DNA of 64,000 bases from CANNDT01 sp945876205 (GCA_947503365.1 CANNDT010000002.1:51366-115365), one strand, 5' to 3'. Shown: positions 16,932-25,780, counted from the stretch's first letter. Numbers and translations are program-made. Notes: a model not told the origin generated them from the sequence alone.

Positions 16932-18001
16932 TGGACGATACGCGTCTGTCCGCGGCAGATGTCGCCCTGATCAAGACCATCTATAACCCGCCGCGGGCAC
17001 GCCGGCCGTGGATGCTGCGGGACGCGTTGCCCGAAGGGCCGAGCAGGTTCTTCTCACTCGGGCGGTGGGCGTTAGTCGATGCGTTGCTGGCGTGTGGCGT
17101 CCGGGCCGGCGATCGCGTACTCGTCCCCGGCCTCATCTGCCGGGAAGTGCTGGCATCGCTCAGCGTGGTCGGTGCGTCACCTCTCTTTTACTCGATGTCG
17201 CGGGAGTTGTCCGCCGACCTTGGTCCGTCCGACACCGCTTCGGCACGCGCGATCATCGCCGTGAACTATTTTGGGTTTCCGCAGGATTTAACGGTTTTTC
17301 GAGACTACTGCCGACGCACCGGCGCCGCGCTCATCGAAGACAACGCCCACGGAATGTTGAGCCGCGACAGCGAAGGCCAGCTGCTTGGTGGTCGCGGCGA
17401 TGCGGGAATATTCAGCTTCCGAAAAACGATCGCGGTGCCTGATGGAGCAGCGCTGGTTCTCACCCGCGGCCGCGAACTGCCACCGGCCGTGCGCGATGCT
17501 GCTGACCAGCAGCCGTCACCACGCTATGCGATGAAGCAGGCGTTCAGGCGCGCGGCCGGACGCCTCGATCCCGGCCGCGTCCTCCAAGCGATAGGTGTCA
17601 TAAGGACATTGCGAAAATCGATCACCGGTGATGCGGTGCCGGTGAGCCCGCCGGACGCGGAGGCCCGGATCCCCGTCTCGCCCAACCCTGGCCCGTGGGT
17701 GACGCGCCCGATCGGTGTCGCAGAGCCTGAGCTCGAGACCGCACGCCGTCGCGACCTGTACGACGTCGCCCGTCGGATCGCTGAGGCAGCCGGAGCGGTG
17801 TCCGTGTTTTCCCGTGTGCCCCCGAATGCTGTGCCCTACGGATTTCCGTTCTTTGCGTCGTCGGCGCACGCGCCGCGTATTGCCGCAGAAGTGCGACGTC
17901 ACGGGTTTCAACTGTGCCAGTGGCCGGATCTGCCCTTCGCGGTCAGGCCGTCGGCGCCGGAGCATTACGGCCAACTGATGGTCCTCCCGTTCCTGTGGTG
18001 A
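16928..18001 (+). CDS. PLP-dependent aminotransferase-like protein (DegT/DnrJ type)
   Basis: A 357-residue fold-type I PLP protein. The start is at ATG 16928 or the adjacent ATG 16931. RVLVPGLICREVLASL near residues 60-75 and IEDNAHGM near residue 138 (the Asp that pairs with the pyridine nitrogen) fit DegT/DnrJ sugar aminotransferases. FSFRKT places the candidate Schiff-base lysine at K166, and DGAALVLT follows as in the family. The usual GYNYR substrate motif is not obvious, so it is a divergent member. It may aminate a keto-sugar or serve another PLP reaction. It overlaps the FemAB-like gene by 4 nt. Confidence 0.75.
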   Translation: MMDDTRLSAADVALIKTIYNPPRARRPWMLRDALPEGPSRFFSLGRWALVDALLACGVRAGDRVLVPGLICREVLASLSVVGASPLFYSMSRELSADLGPSDTASARAIIAVNYFGFPQDLTVFRDYCRRTGAALIEDNAHGMLSRDSEGQLLGGRGDAGIFSFRKTIAVPDGAALVLTRGRELPPAVRDAADQQPSPRYAMKQAFRRAAGRLDPGRVLQAIGVIRTLRKSITGDAVPVSPPDAEARIPVSPNPGPWVTRPIGVAEPELETARRRDLYDVARRIAEAAGAVSVFSRVPPNAVPYGFPFFASSAHAPRIAAEVRRHGFQLCQWPDLPFAVRPSAPEHYGQLMVLPFLW

Positions 18002-19002
18002 CGTGGACGGCTGTCTCCGATGACGAGGCAAGGCGACGCTGGGACCACGATCTCGAACAGCTGTCCGGCGACGGTCTCCTTCAGAGCTTTGGATGGGGAA
18101 ACTACAAGAAGACGCAGGGGTGGACGCCTGTCCGATTCGAGGCGAGGAGCGCACAGGCACGGCCGGTGGCCATGGCACAAATTCTCGTCCGGACCTATCC
18201 GGGCCGAACGGTTGTCGCATGGTGCCCCGGCGGGTTGGCGGGGCCGATCGACCTGTGGAGTAGCGACCTCCTCGATCGAATTGCGACCGTGACGCGCGCC
18301 AGGCGGCTCTACCTCCGTGTGACGTTCTCTCGTCCGTGCGCCGATGACGATGTGCGTTACCTCAGCTCGCGTGGCTGGGCCCGGCCACGCTCCCCGGTCG
18401 GCGCCCCGATGACGATGATCTGGGATCTCTCCGAGACCGACGAGCAGATGCTGGCAGGCCTGAGGCCCAACTGGAGACACAATTTGAACCGCGCCCTCCG
18501 GCGCAAGCTGCGCGTGTCGCGCTGGGCGGATGCATCGCCGGCCGCCCTGGGACGGCTGTTTGACGCCATGGGTGCCTACAAGAAGATCAACACCGGGTTT
18601 GACGTATCCCGACTAACGGCGCTGCTTCAGAGCCTCGAACGCCGCGTCGTGATCTACGGCTGCGAGGACGAACATGGGGCACCGCTCGCCATCCGCGCCG
18701 CTGCCGTCCAAGGGACGTCGGCATGGGATCTCCTTGCGGCGACTTCTCCCGAAGGGAGACGCTGTTACGCCTCCTACGCGGTGTTCTGGGCGCTCGCACG
18801 CGAGTGCCGCGCGCTCGGCGTGACGAGCTACGATCTGAGCGGTGTCGATCCGGGCGAGGGGCGCGGCGTGTATGACTTCAAGCGGGGAACCGGTGCCCGA
18901 GAGGTTCGATGGCTCGGCGAGTGGGAGTGGAGCACGTCCGCCCTGCTGCGTCACGGCGTCAATCTGGCGACGCGCCACCGATCGGAGTCGGGGCTTCCGT
19001 AA
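17998..19002 (+). CDS. FemAB/GNAT-fold acyltransferase-like protein
   Basis: 334 residues from GTG 17998, overlapping the previous stop as GTGA. An early LLQSFGWGNYKKTQGWTPV (near residues 30-48), a central LRPNWRHNLNRALRRKLRV, and a later WDLLAATSPEGRR...YDLSGVDP pattern match the FemAB / BioF2-like group (Acetyltransf_6). These use a doubled GNAT fold to transfer amino acids or acyl groups. Such genes occur in exopolysaccharide loci. Beside an aminotransferase, it may acylate an amino group on a sugar. No signal peptide is seen. Confidence 0.78.
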   Translation: MTWTAVSDDEARRRWDHDLEQLSGDGLLQSFGWGNYKKTQGWTPVRFEARSAQARPVAMAQILVRTYPGRTVVAWCPGGLAGPIDLWSSDLLDRIATVTRARRLYLRVTFSRPCADDDVRYLSSRGWARPRSPVGAPMTMIWDLSETDEQMLAGLRPNWRHNLNRALRRKLRVSRWADASPAALGRLFDAMGAYKKINTGFDVSRLTALLQSLERRVVIYGCEDEHGAPLAIRAAAVQGTSAWDLLAATSPEGRRCYASYAVFWALARECRALGVTSYDLSGVDPGEGRGVYDFKRGTGAREVRWLGEWEWSTSALLRHGVNLATRHRSESGLP

Positions 19003-19022
19003 GCCGCGTGGTTGTCCGGTTC

Positions 19023-19802
19023 ATGAAGCGCGTGCTCTCTCGCACCATTGCACACATCGCCCCGCGAGCGTCCGTTGGCGGAGTGAGGGTGCTGATGTAC
19101 CACGCGATCGACGATCCCGATCCCTCGGATTCAATGGCGCTTCGCGTGTCGCAGCAGCGGTTTCTCGAACAGATGACGGTACTGCGCGATGAAGGGTATG
19201 GCGTGGTTCCGCTGCGTGCTGTTCTCGACGCTCACGAGGAGAATGGCCGAACGCGTGTGGCGATCACGTTCGACGATGGGTACCGCAGTCAGGAATGGGC
19301 GGCGGCACTCCTGCGGGATTTTGGGTTTCCCGCGACGTTCTTTGTCGTGCCTCGTTTCCTCGACGGTGTGACGTCAGCCAAGACGTACTCCGAAACGTGG
19401 GGGCACCTCGGGTGGAGCGACGCGGCGGCGCTTATGGACGAGGGATTCGATGTGGGCGCGCATTCTATGACGCATCCGGATCTCAAAACCTGCGCCGGAG
19501 TTCGACTCGACGAGGAAGTGTCGGGTGCACGGACGCTGCTCGAGCAACGCCTGGGTCGAAGCGTTCCGCATTTCAGCTATCCGTACGGGCGCTACGATGA
19601 GCGCGTCAGGATGGCTGTGGAACGGGCGGGTTATCAGCTGGCCTGCACGAGCCGGCACGGGTTGAATCAGTCGTCTGGGCCGTCGTACACCGTGAATCGT
19701 ACCGAGGTGTACGGCACCGACGACCGGCGCGATTTCGTCCGGAAGCTGCAGGGCCAATATGATTGGCTTGGCTACTGGCACCATCTGCGGCGGACATCAT
19801 AG
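19023..19802 (+). CDS. Polysaccharide deacetylase (NodB-homology)
   Basis: A carbohydrate esterase family 4-like enzyme of about 259 residues. Motif 1 is ITFDDGYRS near residues 80-88, supplying the catalytic base Asp and metal Asp. Motif 2 is HSMTH at H147 and H151, the two metal-binding histidines. Motif 3 is SYPYGRYDERV. The active site is therefore complete. GTG 19008 is an alternative start 5 codons upstream. No clear signal peptide or anchor is visible, so it may act on cytoplasmic precursors. It could remove N-acetyl groups before another acyl group is added. Confidence 0.85.
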   Translation: MKRVLSRTIAHIAPRASVGGVRVLMYHAIDDPDPSDSMALRVSQQRFLEQMTVLRDEGYGVVPLRAVLDAHEENGRTRVAITFDDGYRSQEWAAALLRDFGFPATFFVVPRFLDGVTSAKTYSETWGHLGWSDAAALMDEGFDVGAHSMTHPDLKTCAGVRLDEEVSGARTLLEQRLGRSVPHFSYPYGRYDERVRMAVERAGYQLACTSRHGLNQSSGPSYTVNRTEVYGTDDRRDFVRKLQGQYDWLGYWHHLRRTS

Positions 19803-19817
19803 ATAGAAGAGGGTCGC

Positions 19818-20456
19818 GTGCTGGATAAAAACGCCTTCGATGGCATCACGTTTTCACATCTGCGGCGTATCGCCGACGTTCTGCGTCTGGTCGACCAGGA
19901 TGCGCTCTTTCGGGCGCACTCGCGGTTGTGCGCGGTCCGCGACAACGGCCGCACGATATTCCTGGCCGGCAACGGCGGCAGCGCCGCCACGGCGACCCAT
20001 TGGGCCAATGACCTTGGCAAGGCGGCCAAGCGGTCGGGCCGGCAGCCGATTCGTGTATTGAGCTTGACCGACAATACATCGTGGTTTACGGCGCTCGCCA
20101 ACGATGAGGGGTATGAATCGGTATTCGCCGGCCAGCTCGAGAACTTCGCGCAGCCCGGTGATCTCCTGATCGTGATTTCCGCCAGCGGGAACTCGCCGAA
20201 CCTGCTCCGCGCCGTGGACGTGGCAAGGGCTCACGGCGCCTCGACGCTCGCGATCGTCGGGTTCGACGGCGGAGCGTTGAGCAAGACGGCCGACGAGGTG
20301 GTGCTGGTGCCAACCGAAGCCGGCGCGTACGAGATCGTCGAAGATGCGCACATGATCCTGTGCCACGTCCTGACGCGATCGCTCGTAGCTGATGTGCCCG
20401 ACGCGGTGCAGACGGCACACGGCAAGAAGGGTTCAACGGGTCTCGCTTCCGTCTAG
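19818..20456 (+). CDS. gmhA: GmhA-like SIS-domain sedoheptulose/sugar-phosphate isomerase
   Basis: 212 residues, GTG start preceded by an AGAAGAGGG ribosome site. The SIS-domain hallmarks are IFLAGNGGSAATATHWANDL near residues 48-67 and IVISASGNSPNLLRAVD near 115-131, followed by a late EIVEDAHMILCHVL helix. All match phosphoheptose isomerase GmhA, which turns sedoheptulose 7-phosphate into D-glycero-D-manno-heptose 7-phosphate. With the HddA-like kinase at 24,034 this makes a heptose-activation pathway likely. No GmhB-type HAD phosphatase was found in the window. Confidence 0.83.
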   Translation: MLDKNAFDGITFSHLRRIADVLRLVDQDALFRAHSRLCAVRDNGRTIFLAGNGGSAATATHWANDLGKAAKRSGRQPIRVLSLTDNTSWFTALANDEGYESVFAGQLENFAQPGDLLIVISASGNSPNLLRAVDVARAHGASTLAIVGFDGGALSKTADEVVLVPTEAGAYEIVEDAHMILCHVLTRSLVADVPDAVQTAHGKKGSTGLASV

Positions 20457-20475
20457 CGACTGTCCTCTCAATTTC

Positions 20476-21462
20476 ATGTCAAAAATTCTGATCACCGGTA
20501 TTACCGGCTTCGTCGGTTCGCACCTCGCGGACTTTTGTCTTGCGGAAGGCCATACCGTCCACGGCTTCCGTCGCTACCACCTCTCGAACACGCGGAACGT
20601 CGGGCATATCGCCGCCCGCGTCAACTGGTTCGACTGCGACATGACCGACCAGAAGTCGGTCATGAAAGCGATTGATGCCATTCGTCCCGATGTGGTGTTC
20701 CACATGGCGTCGCAGAGCTTCGTCAGCCCCTCGTGGGATCACCCGACGCTCTACATGGACGCCAACTACAAGATGACGGTGCACCTTCTCGAAGCGTGCC
20801 TGCACAGCAAGATCAACCCCAAGGTGCACATCCCCGGCTCGGGCGAGGAGTACGGCGAGGTGACCGAAGCCGAGCTGCCGATTCGCGAATCGACCGTGAT
20901 GCGGCCGGTGAATCCGTACGCGGTGACAAAGATCGCCCAGGACCTGATTGCATACGTATATTTCCGGTCATACGGCCTGAACGTGATCCGGACGCGGGCG
21001 TTCAATCACGAAGGACCGCGCCGCGACAAGGTGTTCGGCATTCCCTGGTATGCCTACCAGGTGGCGCGGATCGAGCGCGGGCTGCAGGAGCCCGTCGTGC
21101 AGGTCGGGCACATCGACGACCGGCGAAATTTTACCCACGTCACCGACATGGTGCGCGCCTACTGGATGGCGGTGGAGAAGTGCACGCCCGGAGAGCTCTA
21201 CCTCGTCGGCAGTGACCGGGAGAGCGACACCTTTACGTTTCGGAATGCGCTCGAGCAACTGATCGCGATGTCGACTGTGCCGGGCATTCGCTACGAGACC
21301 GTGCCCCAGTACGTGCGGCCGACGCAGGTGCCGCGATTGATCTGCGATCCCTCGAAATTCGTCAAGGCGACGGGATGGCAGCCGACACTCGGCTTCGAGA
21401 CGATCCTGAGGGATACGCTGGCCTACTGGCGCGCGGAGCTCGACGCGAATCCCCTCCGATGA
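20476..21462 (+). CDS. NDP-sugar 4,6-dehydratase-like (GDP-mannose 4,6-dehydratase family)
   Basis: 328 residues, starting at ATG 20476 with the NAD-binding motif ILITGITGFVGSHLADF. The catalytic pair is Y148xxxK152 (YAVTK). An SGEEYGE segment near residue 122 sits where GDP-mannose 4,6-dehydratases have the SELYG acidic motif. TRAFNHEGPRR near 178 is strongly typical of the GMD/RMD group. In a cluster with GmhA and HddA, the best inference is a GDP-heptose 4,6-dehydratase (DmhA/DdahA-like) that opens a 6-deoxyheptose pathway. A GDP-mannose substrate remains possible. Confidence 0.8.
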   Translation: MSKILITGITGFVGSHLADFCLAEGHTVHGFRRYHLSNTRNVGHIAARVNWFDCDMTDQKSVMKAIDAIRPDVVFHMASQSFVSPSWDHPTLYMDANYKMTVHLLEACLHSKINPKVHIPGSGEEYGEVTEAELPIRESTVMRPVNPYAVTKIAQDLIAYVYFRSYGLNVIRTRAFNHEGPRRDKVFGIPWYAYQVARIERGLQEPVVQVGHIDDRRNFTHVTDMVRAYWMAVEKCTPGELYLVGSDRESDTFTFRNALEQLIAMSTVPGIRYETVPQYVRPTQVPRLICDPSKFVKATGWQPTLGFETILRDTLAYWRAELDANPLR

Positions 21463-22706
21463 AGCAGTTCGAAATCATCACCGGCTGCCGCATTTGTGGC
21501 CATGCCGGGCTCGTGACCGTGCTTTCGCTCGGCGACCACCCGCTGGCGAATGCATTGACGGCGTCGCCCGACGCGGTCGAGGACCGTTACCCGTTGACGC
21601 TGATGTTCTGCGACGAGTGCGGGCTCGTCCAGATCGCCGAGACCGTGGACAAGTCGGCGCTCTTCAGCCACTACGTGTGGGTCACCGGCACGTCCTCCAC
21701 GGCGCGGCAGTTTGCGCGGCAGTTCCACGAGCTTGCGACGCAGGTGCGGCCGCTCTCCTCGCGCGATCTCGTCGTCGAGATCGCGTCGAACGACGGCACG
21801 TTCCTCAGGCCATTCGTCGAATCTGGGGTTCGCGCGATCGGGGTCGATCCAGCGGCGAACATCGCGGAGATGGCTAACGCCGCCGGCATCAGAACGCGAT
21901 GCGCCTTCTGGAACTCCAGCGTGGCGGATGACATCGTCGCCTCGGAAGGCCGCGCCAACCTTGTCGTGGCACGCAATGTCATCGCGCATGTCAGCGACTT
22001 GCACGAGGTGGTCGGGGCCATCAGCGACGTGTTGGATGAAGAAGGTGTCGCGGCGATCGAATTCCACGCAGCTCAGAGCATCCTGGAAGGGCTGCAGTAC
22101 GATTCCATTTACCACGAACACCTCTGTTACTTCTCCGCGACCTCATTCGAGCGCCTGCTCCGGCAGCACGGGCTCCATCCGTTCCACGTGGAGTTCAGCC
22201 CGATCAGCGGCGGAGCGCAAATCATCTACTCGTCCCGGACACCGCGCCCGGCCACTGCCCAGTACGTCGCTCTCCAGGAACGAGAGAGGCTCGCAGGCGT
22301 CACGGATCGTGCGGCCTGGCAGGCATTTGGCGCACGATGTTTAGCGCACCGGGAGCGGTCACGGGAGCTCGTTGCAAAATTTGCGACGCGTCACGTCGTC
22401 GCCTTCGGTGCATCGGCACGGAGCGCGACGTACCTGAACTTCTGCGGGTTTACCCGCCGCGAGATTGCTGCCGTGATCGACAACGCTCCGTTGAAGCATG
22501 GGCGATTCACCCCGGGGTCCGCGATTCCGGTGGTAACAGCCGATGAGGGGTTTGCGATGAGGCCCGACCTGTTGTTCATCCTCGCGTGGAACTTCAGGGA
22601 CGAAATCATCGAATCGTGCCGGCGTCGTGGCTACGCCGGCGAATTTCTCGTACCTTTTCCAGACGCTCCTCACGTCGTGAGCGTCACCGCGGAGACATTG
22701 ACATGA
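21459..22706 (+). CDS. Sugar C-methyltransferase (Methyltransf_13/_14 architecture)
   Basis: 415 residues, ATG overlapping the previous stop. The N-terminal zinc site is complete: C10-x2-C13 (CRIC) and C51-x2-C54 (CDEC). The SAM domain has VVEIASNDGTFLRPF as motif I and a YHEHLCYFSATS stretch shared by NDP-keto-sugar C-methyltransferases such as TylC3. The C-terminal Rossmann-like domain has VAFGASARSATYLNF. These enzymes methylate the carbon next to the keto group of an NDP-4-keto-6-deoxy sugar. It directly follows the putative 4,6-dehydratase, as expected for that pathway. A paralog that has lost one Cys of each pair is at 42,266. Confidence 0.87.
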   Translation: MKQFEIITGCRICGHAGLVTVLSLGDHPLANALTASPDAVEDRYPLTLMFCDECGLVQIAETVDKSALFSHYVWVTGTSSTARQFARQFHELATQVRPLSSRDLVVEIASNDGTFLRPFVESGVRAIGVDPAANIAEMANAAGIRTRCAFWNSSVADDIVASEGRANLVVARNVIAHVSDLHEVVGAISDVLDEEGVAAIEFHAAQSILEGLQYDSIYHEHLCYFSATSFERLLRQHGLHPFHVEFSPISGGAQIIYSSRTPRPATAQYVALQERERLAGVTDRAAWQAFGARCLAHRERSRELVAKFATRHVVAFGASARSATYLNFCGFTRREIAAVIDNAPLKHGRFTPGSAIPVVTADEGFAMRPDLLFILAWNFRDEIIESCRRRGYAGEFLVPFPDAPHVVSVTAETLT

Positions 22707-23152
22707 TCGAGGACGTGAAGATTGTGCCGCTGCGGCGCATCGCGGACGAGCGCGGCACCATCATGCACGGCGTGCGCCGTGACACCCAGCTGAATGAGTT
22801 CGGCGAGGTGTACTTCAAGAAGCTTTATTTCGGCGTCGTGAACGGATGGCACGTTCACGAACAGCTGATCCTGAATTACATCTGCCTCTTCGGCATGATC
22901 AAGCTCGTGCTCTGCGACATGAGGCCGAGCTCGCCCACCAAGGGAGAGATTCAGGAAATATTTTTCGGAGACGACAACTACTGCCTCGTCCACATTCCCG
23001 CCGGGATCGCGAACGGCACCAAGGGCATGACCGACCCATTCGCCCTCATGACCAACGTGGCGTCGCACGCGCACGACCCGGCCCTCAAGTACGTCCGCAT
23101 CGACCCTCACTCCGGCGAGATCCCGTACGACTGGGCGCGCCGCGACTTTTAG
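22703..23152 (+). CDS. Cupin-type NDP-4-keto-sugar epimerase (RmlC-like)
   Basis: 149 residues, ATG overlapping the C-methyltransferase stop. The fold pattern is that of the dTDP-4-dehydrorhamnose 3,5-epimerase family: DERGTIMHGVRRD, KLYFGVVNGWHVHEQ and VHIPAGIANGTKG. The WHVHEQ histidines occupy the place of the RmlC catalytic HxxK region. It is shorter than RmlC (about 180), like the C3-epimerases of GDP-6-deoxyheptose pathways (DdahB, MlghB). The substrate is inferred from the neighbouring heptose genes. Another, longer RmlC homolog is at 26,661. Confidence 0.8.
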   Translation: MIEDVKIVPLRRIADERGTIMHGVRRDTQLNEFGEVYFKKLYFGVVNGWHVHEQLILNYICLFGMIKLVLCDMRPSSPTKGEIQEIFFGDDNYCLVHIPAGIANGTKGMTDPFALMTNVASHAHDPALKYVRIDPHSGEIPYDWARRDF

Positions 23153-23167
23153 GAAGCCACCGTATTC

Positions 23168-24037
23168 ATGCGTATCTTCGTGACCGGGGGTACCGGGATC
23201 ATCGGCCGGGCTCTCGTGCCCTTATTGCGTGAGCGCGGCCATGACGTGCTCGTGCTGACGCGGCAGAAGCCGGCGGGGGAGGGATACGTGCACGGCAACC
23301 TCGAGGACGCCGATGTCGTCGGCGAGGCGCTGCGACGATTCGCTCCCGATGCCGCGGTGCATCTGGCCTGGGAGAACCTTCCGGACTACTCATTGCCGCA
23401 GACGCTGCGCAACTTCGAGCACAGCCTCAGGTTCCTCCGCCTTGCGGCAGAGGCCGGCTGCCAGGCGATCGTGTCCACGGGCAGTTGCTGGGAGTATGCC
23501 TCGCGGTCGGGGCAACTTGGCGAGGACGCCCCGCTCAACGGCACCGAGCCGTTCCATGCCGCGAAGAACGCGCTGCGGTTCCTGGGTCAGGCCATCGCCC
23601 GGACGCACGGCATGCATTTCTATTGGCTGCGTCTGTTCTTTGTCTACGGCCCCGGTCAGCGTCCGCAGTCGCTGGTGCCGCACCTGATCGCGTCGCTGCG
23701 GCAGGGACACCGGCCGACGCTGAAGGCTCCGTACAATCGGCACGACTTCGTGTTCGTCGGCGACGTCGCCCGGGCGATCGCCGCCGTCGTCGAGCAACGT
23801 CCCGCCGGAACGGTCTACAACGTGGGGTCTGGACGACCGACACCCGTTGCCGAGGTCATCGCGGTCGTCGAACGGCTGCTCGGCAGCGGGGAGACGACGG
23901 ACGTTCCACCAGGGGTACCCGACCAGGATTTCTGGGCGGACATTTCACAGCTGCAGCGTGATACGGACTGGCAACCCGCGTTTGACCTCGAGTCGGGATT
24001 GCGCGAAACACTCCAGGTGCAAGCGGGGACAGTATGA
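23168..24037 (+). CDS. Extended SDR (NAD-dependent epimerase/reductase) with atypical active site
   Basis: 289 residues with the Rossmann motif VTGGTGIIGRALV at the start and late NVGSGRPTPVAEVIAVV, typical of sugar epimerases and reductases. Where the YxxxK catalytic pair is expected the sequence reads F129-H-A-A-K133, so the tyrosine appears to be phenylalanine. STGSCWEY near residue 101 holds the usual serine-region residues. Possible roles are C4 reduction of the keto-sugar made upstream, or a non-catalytic partner. It overlaps the kinase gene by 4 nt. Confidence 0.78.
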   Translation: MRIFVTGGTGIIGRALVPLLRERGHDVLVLTRQKPAGEGYVHGNLEDADVVGEALRRFAPDAAVHLAWENLPDYSLPQTLRNFEHSLRFLRLAAEAGCQAIVSTGSCWEYASRSGQLGEDAPLNGTEPFHAAKNALRFLGQAIARTHGMHFYWLRLFFVYGPGQRPQSLVPHLIASLRQGHRPTLKAPYNRHDFVFVGDVARAIAAVVEQRPAGTVYNVGSGRPTPVAEVIAVVERLLGSGETTDVPPGVPDQDFWADISQLQRDTDWQPAFDLESGLRETLQVQAGTV

Positions 24038-25014
24038 TCATTTCGCGAACGCCGATGCGCGTCAGCTTCATGGGGGGTGGGTCGGACCTGCCCGTGTTCT
24101 ACCGGCAGCGCTACGGCGCCGTCGTCAGCACGACCCTCGATCGGTACATCTACATCACGGTCAACAAAAAATTCGACGATCTGATCCGTGTCAGCTATTC
24201 GAAGACGGAGATGGTCGAGCATGTCGATGAGATCGAACACAACATCATCCGCGAAGCGCTGAAGATCGTCGGGATCTCGAAGGGCATCGATATCGTGTAC
24301 ATGGGCGATGTGCCCCTCGGCCAGGCTGGAGTGGGCCTCGGCTCGTCGAGCGCCTTGGCAGTTGGCGTGCTCAACGCACTGTACGCGTACAGGGGACAGC
24401 ACGCGTCGGCCGAGCGGCTCGCGCGGGAAGCGAGCCGGATCGAAATCGACATTCTGGGCCATCCAATTGGCAAGCAGGATCAATACGCGGCCGCGTACGG
24501 CGGACTCAATTTCATCCGTTTCAACAGCGATGACAGCGTCTTTGTCGATCCCCTGATCTGCGGCCGTGCCACACGCGACGAGCTCAACTCAAAATTGCTG
24601 CTGTTCTACACAGGGAGGACGAGGGTGTCGTCGGATATCCTCGTGGAGCAGAAAGCCAACATCGGCGACAATGGCCACTACGTGACGCACCTGGTGGACC
24701 TCGCGGAGCAGATGTCCGAGTTGATCGTCAGGATGGACTTCCGCACGTTCGGAGAGCTGCTCCACGAGAGCTGGGAGTACAAGAAGAAGCTGGCGAGCGG
24801 GATCTCGAACAGTGTGATCGACGACTGCTACGAACGCGCCCGCAGGGCGGGGGCGATCGGCGGCAAGGTCCTTGGCGCGGGAGGAGGCGGCTTCCTTCTC
24901 CTGTACTGCGAGCAATCGTGCCAGGAGAGCGTTCGGCAGGCGCTCCGGGATCTGAAGGAGACTCCGTTCCTGTTCGAGCCGCAGGGCAGCAAAATCATTT
25001 ACGTGAGCGATTGA
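24034..25014 (+). CDS. hddA: GHMP kinase, HddA-like (heptose 7-phosphate 1-kinase)
   Basis: 326 residues, overlapping the previous stop by 4 nt. N-terminal IISRTPMRVSFMGGGSDLP and central PLGQAGVGLGSSSALAVGVLNA (near 94-115) are signature motifs of the GHMP kinases. HPIGKQDQYAAAYGG and GGKVLGAGGGGFLLLYC complete the family pattern. HddA phosphorylates D-glycero-alpha-D-manno-heptose 7-phosphate at C1 on the way to GDP-heptose. With the GmhA-like isomerase at 19,818 this is two of the four steps. Neither a clear HddC guanylyltransferase nor GmhB is visible. Fucose-type kinases of the same fold are an alternative. Confidence 0.86.
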   Translation: MIISRTPMRVSFMGGGSDLPVFYRQRYGAVVSTTLDRYIYITVNKKFDDLIRVSYSKTEMVEHVDEIEHNIIREALKIVGISKGIDIVYMGDVPLGQAGVGLGSSSALAVGVLNALYAYRGQHASAERLAREASRIEIDILGHPIGKQDQYAAAYGGLNFIRFNSDDSVFVDPLICGRATRDELNSKLLLFYTGRTRVSSDILVEQKANIGDNGHYVTHLVDLAEQMSELIVRMDFRTFGELLHESWEYKKKLASGISNSVIDDCYERARRAGAIGGKVLGAGGGGFLLLYCEQSCQESVRQALRDLKETPFLFEPQGSKIIYVSD

Positions 25015-25775
25015 CCGATACCACCACATCATTCAAGGACAGGCGCGTCCTGGTTACCGGAGCGAGTACCGGCATCGGCGCTGCCACGGCGCGCATGTTC
25101 GGGGCGGCAGGCGCGTGCGTCGGCGTGCATTATCGCCAGGCGCGGGAGGGAGCCGAGGCTGTCGCCGCATCGATCCGCGAGGCCGGTGGTCAGGCGCACG
25201 TGATGGCGGGCGACCTGCAGGACGGCGCTGTCCGTCGAACGCTCGTCTCCGACTTCGTGCGAGCCTCCGGAGGGATCGACGTCCTCGTCAACAACGCCGG
25301 CGCGTGCTACGGGTACGCACATTTCACCGAGCTTGACGAGGATTCGTGGGATCACACGCTCGCGCTGAACGCCAAGGCGCCTTTTTTTCTCAGCCGCGAG
25401 GCCTTCCTCGACATGACACTCCGCGGCTGGGGCCGCATCATCAACATCAGCTCCGTCTCGCAGAAGTACGGCGGTCCCCGCAGTTTGCATTATTCGGCGT
25501 CCAAAGCCGCGCTCGATGCGCTCACGGTCGGACTGGCGCGTGAAGGGGCTCAGTACAATATTCTGGTAAATTCGATTCGATGCGGTCTGATCGAGACGGG
25601 TATGCACCGCCGGGTCGATGGGTACAGCGACGAGCTGTTCCAGAAGCGACTCGACAAAGTGCTGCTCAAGCGCGCAGGCAGCCCGGACGACATCGCCCGG
25701 ATGGCGCTCTTTCTCGCCGGCGAATCCGGCAACTTCATCACCGGCGAGATCTTTACCGTGGCTGGCGGCGACTGA
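25011..25775 (+). CDS. Short-chain dehydrogenase/reductase (FabG-like SDR)
   Basis: 254 residues, most simply from TTG 25011, which overlaps the kinase stop as TTGA and precedes the FKDRRVLVTGASTGIGAATA cofactor motif. The classical SDR set is intact: VNNAGACYG, INISSVSQKYG for the catalytic Ser, and Y161SASK165. The C-terminus IARMALFLAGE...ITGEIFTVAGGD is the usual SDR ending. It may reduce a keto-sugar or make a precursor acid. A start within the kinase gene would need a long overlap. Confidence 0.87.
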   Translation: MTDTTTSFKDRRVLVTGASTGIGAATARMFGAAGACVGVHYRQAREGAEAVAASIREAGGQAHVMAGDLQDGAVRRTLVSDFVRASGGIDVLVNNAGACYGYAHFTELDEDSWDHTLALNAKAPFFLSREAFLDMTLRGWGRIINISSVSQKYGGPRSLHYSASKAALDALTVGLAREGAQYNILVNSIRCGLIETGMHRRVDGYSDELFQKRLDKVLLKRAGSPDDIARMALFLAGESGNFITGEIFTVAGGD

Positions 25776-25780
25776 GCGCG

